Source: Cutibacterium acnes (GTDB lineage: Bacteria; Actinomycetota; Actinomycetes; Propionibacteriales; Propionibacteriaceae). Taken from it: a stretch of DNA of 64,000 bases. Each line of letters opens with the position of its first letter. Position 1 is the first letter of the stretch. The position numbers and the translations under genes are program-made. The stretch is from assembly GCF_003030305.1 (NCBI RefSeq), contig NZ_CP023676.1:1054001-1118000 (forward strand). Direction: 5' to 3'. The notes under the pieces were generated by a model, which did not search any database, had not been told where the DNA came from, and saw only the letters and a list, made by a program, of their open reading frames with translations. This document shows positions 59,894-64,000 of this stretch, piece after piece.

Positions 59894-62428
59894 TCAGCTG
59901 AACAGTTCGGGTTGGGAATCGATCTGCTTCTCATTAGTCGATAACGGGTCACCGGAATCCAATGCATCGTTCGATCCGTCGGATACCGGATTACCCTTGT
60001 TAGACCCGTGACGACGACTCCCGACGGCCAGAATCGGTTGACGTCCCTGATCACCGGAGCCGTCTCGACGCATATTAGGTGCTGGCAGTTCGATGGGCAC
60101 CCCGGACGCGGCACAGGCCACGGCCGGATCGGGGCCGATCCAAGCGAACACCAGGGCCGTCTCTCCCTTGAGGAATCGCTGACACCTCATACCACCGGTG
60201 GCTCGTCCCTTGGGCGGGTACTGGTCGAAGGGGGTGAGTTTGATCGAGCCGGGTTCCTTACCTGCGGCGGCGGGGGAAGATGCGGCCACCGTTACCACCG
60301 AGGATCCGCGTCGGGGGGCAGCGCCAAAGAAAATCACTGGATCCTTGGCCTTGATACCGGCCACACCGCCACCTGAGCGTCCCTGCGGGCGCACTGCGGA
60401 TGCAGGGAAGTGAAGCAGGGCGGCGCCCTGGGTGACGAAGCACAGTTCGAGGTCCTCGTCGCCCATTTCGACGGCACCGACGACCTCGTCACCGTTCTTA
60501 AGACCGATAACCTCCCAAGACTCCTTGCCGAGTAGTTCCGGGTTGACCCTCTTGACGATGCCGTTTCGGGTACCAAGAGCCAAGGAAGGGCCCGCTCCTG
60601 ACAGGCTTGTCACGGCTAGAGCTCGCTCGCCCTTCTCCAAACCGACAAGGTCGGCTAGCGGGGTGCCACCGGCTACTGACGGCGCAGTTGCGGTTATCGG
60701 CAGGCTTGCGAGTTCGACAGCATGGACACGCACGAGACGACCGGCACTAGTAATGATGCCGAAATCACCACGGGCGGTGGTGCGAGCGCTAGAGATGATG
60801 ACATCGTGAGTGGCCCTGTCCCCGTCACTGGGAAGGCCGTCGGCGGTATCGATACGGGCCAGCAAGCCAGTTGCCGACAGCAGTACCCAACACGGGTCGT
60901 CTGGCACCTCGAGGGGGGCTGATGCTGCTGCGACCGATGGCGCGGCTCCTAACAGCACAGTGCGACGCGGAGTGCCGTATTTGGACGACACTTCGACCAA
61001 TTCTCCGGACACCACGCGACGCAACTCGGCCTTATCATTGACGATGAGCGTTAGCCCTTCGATGCGTTCGCGCAGTTCGTCACGCTCAGATTCCAGTTCG
61101 ATAGTGGAGAACTTGGTCAGGCGGCGCAGCTGCATGTCCAGGATGTAGTTGGCCTGCACCTCGTCGAGGTCGAAGGTTCCCATGAGGCGGGTACGGGCTG
61201 CTGCGGCGTCTTCGGAGGAGCGGATGATCGCGATGACGTCGTCGATGTCGACGATGGCCAATAGCAGACCCTCGACGAGGTGCAGCCTGTCCTGGGCCTT
61301 GTTGAGTTGGAACTTCGTGCGTCGCAGGGTGACGTCGAGACGGTGGTCGAGGTAGACCTGCAACATTTCTAGCAGGCCTAAGGTGCGGGGTTGTCCCTCC
61401 ACCAGACTTACCGCATTGATGGCGAAGGAATCCTCCAGCTTGGTAAGTTTGTAGAGCCGCTCCAGCAGGGCTTCAGGGTTGATGCCGTTCTTGACCTCAA
61501 TGACCAGACGGGTGCCGTTGGTCAGGTCGGTGAGGTCCTTGACGTCGGCGATACCGGTGATCTTTTTGGACTGTACCAGGGTCTTAATTTGGTCGATGAT
61601 TCGCTCTGGTCCGACCATGTACGGCAGCTCGGTGACGACGATGCCGCGGCGTCGTGGAGAAACCTTCTCGATGCGGGCGGTAGCACGGATCTTGAAGGAG
61701 CCACGGCCGGTGCAGTAGGCGTCGGCGATGCCATCAAGACCGATGATTCGTCCACCGGTCGGCAGATCCGGTCCGGGCACGAACCTCATGATCTCGTCAA
61801 GGTCGGCGTTTGGATGATCGAGCATATGACGGAGAGCTGCCACAACCTCGACGAGGTTATGTGGTGGGATGTTGGTTGCCATACCCACTGCGATACCCGA
61901 AGCCCCGTTGACGAGCAGGTTCGGGAAGGCGGCCGGCAACACTGAGGGCTCGGTCTCTTTGCCGTCGTAGTTAGGTTCGAAGTCAACGGTGTCTTCGTCG
62001 AGCCCATCGATCATGGTAAGAGCTGGCGGTGCCATCCGACACTCGGTGTAACGCATGGCAGCGGGGCCGGCGTCAAGGGATCCGAAGTTACCGTGACCGT
62101 CGACGAGGGGGAGCCTCATCGCCCATGGCTGAGCGGTGCGTACCAGGGCGTCGTAGATGGCAGCGTCGCCGTGGGGGTGCAGCTGACCCATGACCTGTCC
62201 GACGACTCGCGCTGACTTCACATGGGGACGGTCAGGGCGAACTCCCATGTCTCCCATGGTGTAAAGGATGCGGCGCTGTACGGGCTTGAGGCCGTCCCGG
62301 GCGTCAGGCAGGGCGCGGGAGTAGATGACGGAGTATGCGTACTCCAGGAAGCTGTTCTCCATCTCGCGGGAGACGTCGACGTCGATAATGTTCTCGGTGA
62401 AGTCGTCATCCACCGTCTTTTTAGTCAT
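59894..62428 (-). CDS. parC: Type IIA topoisomerase DNA-cleavage subunit (ParC/GyrA-type)
   Basis: 844 residues. The winged-helix/tower core has [12 protein letters not shown] near residue 46, [14 protein letters not shown] near residue 84 and the catalytic tyrosine Tyr127 in [12 protein letters not shown]. The C-terminal beta-pinwheel is present; I do not see a clear GyrA box (QRRGGKG-type), which favours a decatenating topo IV role. Position 89, equivalent to Ser83 of E. coli GyrA, is alanine. GGGAGG lies before the ATG at 62428. The partner ATPase subunit is the convergent parE. Confidence 0.88.
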   Translation of the reverse strand: MTKKTVDDDFTENIIDVDVSREMENSFLEYAYSVIYSRALPDARDGLKPVQRRILYTMGDMGVRPDRPHVKSARVVGQVMGQLHPHGDAAIYDALVRTAQPWAMRLPLVDGHGNFGSLDAGPAAMRYTECRMAPPALTMIDGLDEDTVDFEPNYDGKETEPSVLPAAFPNLLVNGASGIAVGMATNIPPHNLVEVVAALRHMLDHPNADLDEIMRFVPGPDLPTGGRIIGLDGIADAYCTGRGSFKIRATARIEKVSPRRRGIVVTELPYMVGPERIIDQIKTLVQSKKITGIADVKDLTDLTNGTRLVIEVKNGINPEALLERLYKLTKLEDSFAINAVSLVEGQPRTLGLLEMLQVYLDHRLDVTLRRTKFQLNKAQDRLHLVEGLLLAIVDIDDVIAIIRSSEDAAAARTRLMGTFDLDEVQANYILDMQLRRLTKFSTIELESERDELRERIEGLTLIVNDKAELRRVVSGELVEVSSKYGTPRRTVLLGAAPSVAAASAPLEVPDDPCWVLLSATGLLARIDTADGLPSDGDRATHDVIISSARTTARGDFGIITSAGRLVRVHAVELASLPITATAPSVAGGTPLADLVGLEKGERALAVTSLSGAGPSLALGTRNGIVKRVNPELLGKESWEVIGLKNGDEVVGAVEMGDEDLELCFVTQGAALLHFPASAVRPQGRSGGGVAGIKAKDPVIFFGAAPRRGSSVVTVAASSPAAAGKEPGSIKLTPFDQYPPKGRATGGMRCQRFLKGETALVFAWIGPDPAVACAASGVPIELPAPNMRRDGSGDQGRQPILAVGSRRHGSNKGNPVSDGSNDALDSGDPLSTNEKQIDSQPELFS

Positions 62429-62491
62429 CGTTACCTCCCAAGCAGCACGCGCTAACGACCTATTTTGGTTGATTGGCGCGAAATCTGCATA

Positions 62492-63586
62492 TCAGGGCTG
62501 AGGGGGATCCTCGTGGTTGAGCACCTTGTCAAGGAGCGGGGCGAGCTGATCACCGTCGGGAGCGCGCACCAGCGGCGCAGATTCAGGGGTCCACTGCACT
62601 CGATGACGATCCTCCAGCACGGTCGTTGTGCCATGGGCAAGCACCTGCTGGGTCGTCGAGAGTTCACGGATGGCGATGGCTCGGGTATGGCCCGGCTGAA
62701 GCTCGTCAAACTCGGAGTAAATCCGGATGTCGTGCTGTCCGTCATCACCGACGAGGACCCATTCAATGTCAGGGAAGTCACGAGCCAACTCGCGCAGAGC
62801 AGTGCGCTTGTGGTCTACCCCAGAACGGAACCATCCGGTGTTCGTCGGGCCCCAGTCGGTCAGCAACAAAGGCCCTTGCGGATACCCGTGGCGGGCCAGA
62901 AACCTTACCAAAAATGGGTAGGTATTCCACGCGCCAGTCGACACATAGACCACCGGGGCGTCGGGATGTCGTTCCAGGAGTTTCTGGTACATCCGTGCCA
63001 TGCCGGGAATGGATTTGCGGGCCTGCTCGGTGAGCACGAAGGAGTTCCAAGCCGCGATGAGAGACCGGGGTAGGGAAGTAGAGATGACAGTATCGTCAAT
63101 GTCAGAGATGATTCCGAATCGAGTGTTCCGGGACACCACGAGAACCTTTGCCGTCGTGGTATCACCGCTGGTTGACAAGGTGACTTCATGCCAGCCTGGT
63201 TGTAAACCGTGATTTTTGATGCGCACGTCGACGTATCCGGCACGGTCTGCTCGTACTGTGATTTTCTCACCGTTGACGTCGACGACGACCTCTGCGCCTG
63301 GGGCAGGCAGGCCGAGGAAGTTGCGCCAACCACGTTGGGACAATAACTCGATGGACAACAGATTTCGTCGAGTTAGCGGAGACCGATCTGGCTGACGTTT
63401 CTGCTCCGGGTTCCGCCCGGGCGGACTGGTCAGGATGACTCGTCCGAGTACACGCAGATGGGTGGCCGATCCATAACTGCGGTAACCGATGACGCACGGC
63501 ACCCAGCCTCGTCTGCGCAGTGTCGTGTTGAGGCGCTTATGGACGGCATCCTCGACTCGGGCTCCGATGAACGGCCGGTTCGACAT
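62492..63586 (-). CDS. APP1-domain (DUF2183) putative phosphatidate phosphatase
   Basis: 364 residues. The central APP1 catalytic domain has the HAD-type motif FGIISDIDDTVISTSL near residue 163, then YVSTGAWNTYPFLVRFLARHGYPQGPLLLTDWG and VLVGDDGQHDIRIY, matching yeast App1 phosphatidate phosphatase. An N-terminal region of about 150 residues, partly beta-rich (EVVVDVNGEKITVRADRAGYVDV), precedes it. No signal peptide is seen. The expected reaction is dephosphorylation of phosphatidate, so a lipid role is likely but unproven. TAATCT seven bases before the ATG suggests a leaderless message. Confidence 0.82.
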   Translation of the reverse strand: MSNRPFIGARVEDAVHKRLNTTLRRRGWVPCVIGYRSYGSATHLRVLGRVILTSPPGRNPEQKRQPDRSPLTRRNLLSIELLSQRGWRNFLGLPAPGAEVVVDVNGEKITVRADRAGYVDVRIKNHGLQPGWHEVTLSTSGDTTTAKVLVVSRNTRFGIISDIDDTVISTSLPRSLIAAWNSFVLTEQARKSIPGMARMYQKLLERHPDAPVVYVSTGAWNTYPFLVRFLARHGYPQGPLLLTDWGPTNTGWFRSGVDHKRTALRELARDFPDIEWVLVGDDGQHDIRIYSEFDELQPGHTRAIAIRELSTTQQVLAHGTTTVLEDRHRVQWTPESAPLVRAPDGDQLAPLLDKVLNHEDPPQP

Positions 63587-63593
63587 GTCTTGG

Positions 63594-63599
63594 AGATTA
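63594..63599 (-). promoter_or_regulatory. -10 box of the APP1-domain gene (leaderless)
   Basis: Minus-strand TAATCT, seven bases from the ATG at 63586. Confidence 0.55.
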
Positions 63600-63632
63600 C
63601 TGGATCAGGCTTCATCGTGGGACGATGGGCCG

Positions 63633-64000
63633 GTGAGTCAGTCTGCCGATCAAGCCCGAGTCCCTCTGCCGGCTGCATTAGCAGCCGAGATCCAATCTTG
63701 CGGATTTTTCCCAGAGCTGGTTATTGACCTCGCTGAGACCTCTTTGGCGGGGGACGAAGTTCTCGACCATCTGCTGCACCTAGAGGCGACCTTCGACAAC
63801 GACGAGGTTCATCGTCATCTCACCCTGATCCTGCGTACTGCTACCCGTATGCTGATTGGCCACACCGACGAGCGCGCAGAGGGAGGCCAGTTGCAAGCCG
63901 TCACCTCGAGCGAGTCCATCCCGCTATCTCACGTGAGTTCGGTGGTATTGACACGGGTCGTGCAGCACCCTGACCGATTCGGTACAGATCCTGCGTCGAC
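63633..64000 (+). CDS. DUF5998-like protein, 5' part, cut by the window edge
   Basis: An open frame runs from GTG 63633 to the last base without a stop, giving about 122 residues that start MSQSADQARVPLPAALAAEIQSCGFFPELVIDLAE. The segments CGFFPELVIDLAETSLAGDEVLDHLLHLEATFDNDEVHRHLTLILRTATRMLIGHTDE are like an actinobacterial family labelled DUF5998 that often lies near parC. It is divergent from the APP1-domain gene with 46 bases between. The function is unknown and the rest of the gene lies outside the window. Confidence 0.65.
   Translation, partial: MSQSADQARVPLPAALAAEIQSCGFFPELVIDLAETSLAGDEVLDHLLHLEATFDNDEVHRHLTLILRTATRMLIGHTDERAEGGQLQAVTSSESIPLSHVSSVVLTRVVQHPDRFGTDPAS

Overview
The window is high-GC actinobacterial chromosome and almost certainly comes from Cutibacterium (Propionibacterium) acnes. 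The strongest evidence is the 424-residue polyunsaturated fatty acid (linoleate) isomerase at 52083-53357, an enzyme characterised from this species. Gene order agrees: rimO-pgsA-cinA-clgR ... recA-recX ... miaB-miaA-dapF-hflX-dinG-lexA-nrdR-nrdJ is the usual actinobacterial neighbourhood. No rRNA, tRNA, insertion sequence, prophage or multi-repeat CRISPR array was seen.

Layout. 1-633: 3' end of an aldo/keto reductase. 785-11054: complete pyrimidine operon pyrR-pyrB-pyrC-carA-carB-pyrK-pyrD-pyrF-pyrE, mostly with 1-4 base stop/start overlaps, behind a PyrR-binding RNA element. 11055-16184: traces of a dead glycosyltransferase, fructosamine kinase, rimO, pgsA, cinA, clgR and a DeoR regulator. 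16535-20363: DUF3046, recA, recX and a ribonuclease Y. 20404-24904: aldose epimerase, a YfcC-type carrier of more AT-rich composition, miaB and a small Rv0909-type protein. 25023-35449: miaA, dapF, hflX, dinG, lexA, a short membrane protein where divS/chiZ normally sits, nrdR and the B12-dependent reductase nrdJ. 35610-43059: YbjN-like protein, tandem universal stress protein, hrpA, tesB. 43116-45921: sigB and rpoD. 45994-54058: beta-mannosidase, TetR regulator, membrane-anchored esterase, a decayed GNAT gene, a frameshifted SRPBCC gene, the fatty acid isomerase and a second GNAT gene. 54135-63586: DUF7455 protein, second type II topoisomerase (parE, parC) enclosing a dcu carrier and an MFS gene, and an APP1-domain protein. 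63633-64000: 5' end of a DUF5998-like gene.

How the genes work together. One block makes UMP de novo under PyrR control. A second handles DNA damage and nucleotide supply (recA, recX, dinG, lexA, nrdR/nrdJ). A third modifies tRNA and ribosomes (miaA, miaB, rimO, hflX). The 49-54 kb segment looks like a skin-lipid-handling locus: a predicted surface esterase could free fatty acids and the isomerase converts linoleate to a conjugated isomer.

Most notable observations: (1) the LexA homologue appears to lack the self-cleavage site, the catalytic serine and the catalytic lysine, and its divergent partner lacks a LysM domain; (2) at least a dozen genes have a TANNNT -10 box 6-9 bases before the start codon and no Shine-Dalgarno, so they are probably leaderless; (3) two NrdR boxes exactly 31 bases apart precede nrdR-nrdJ; (4) an AT-rich perfect palindrome overlaps the probable promoter of the isomerase operon; (5) the upstream SRPBCC gene is split by one extra base, and a single type I-E-like CRISPR repeat follows the isomerase stop codon.
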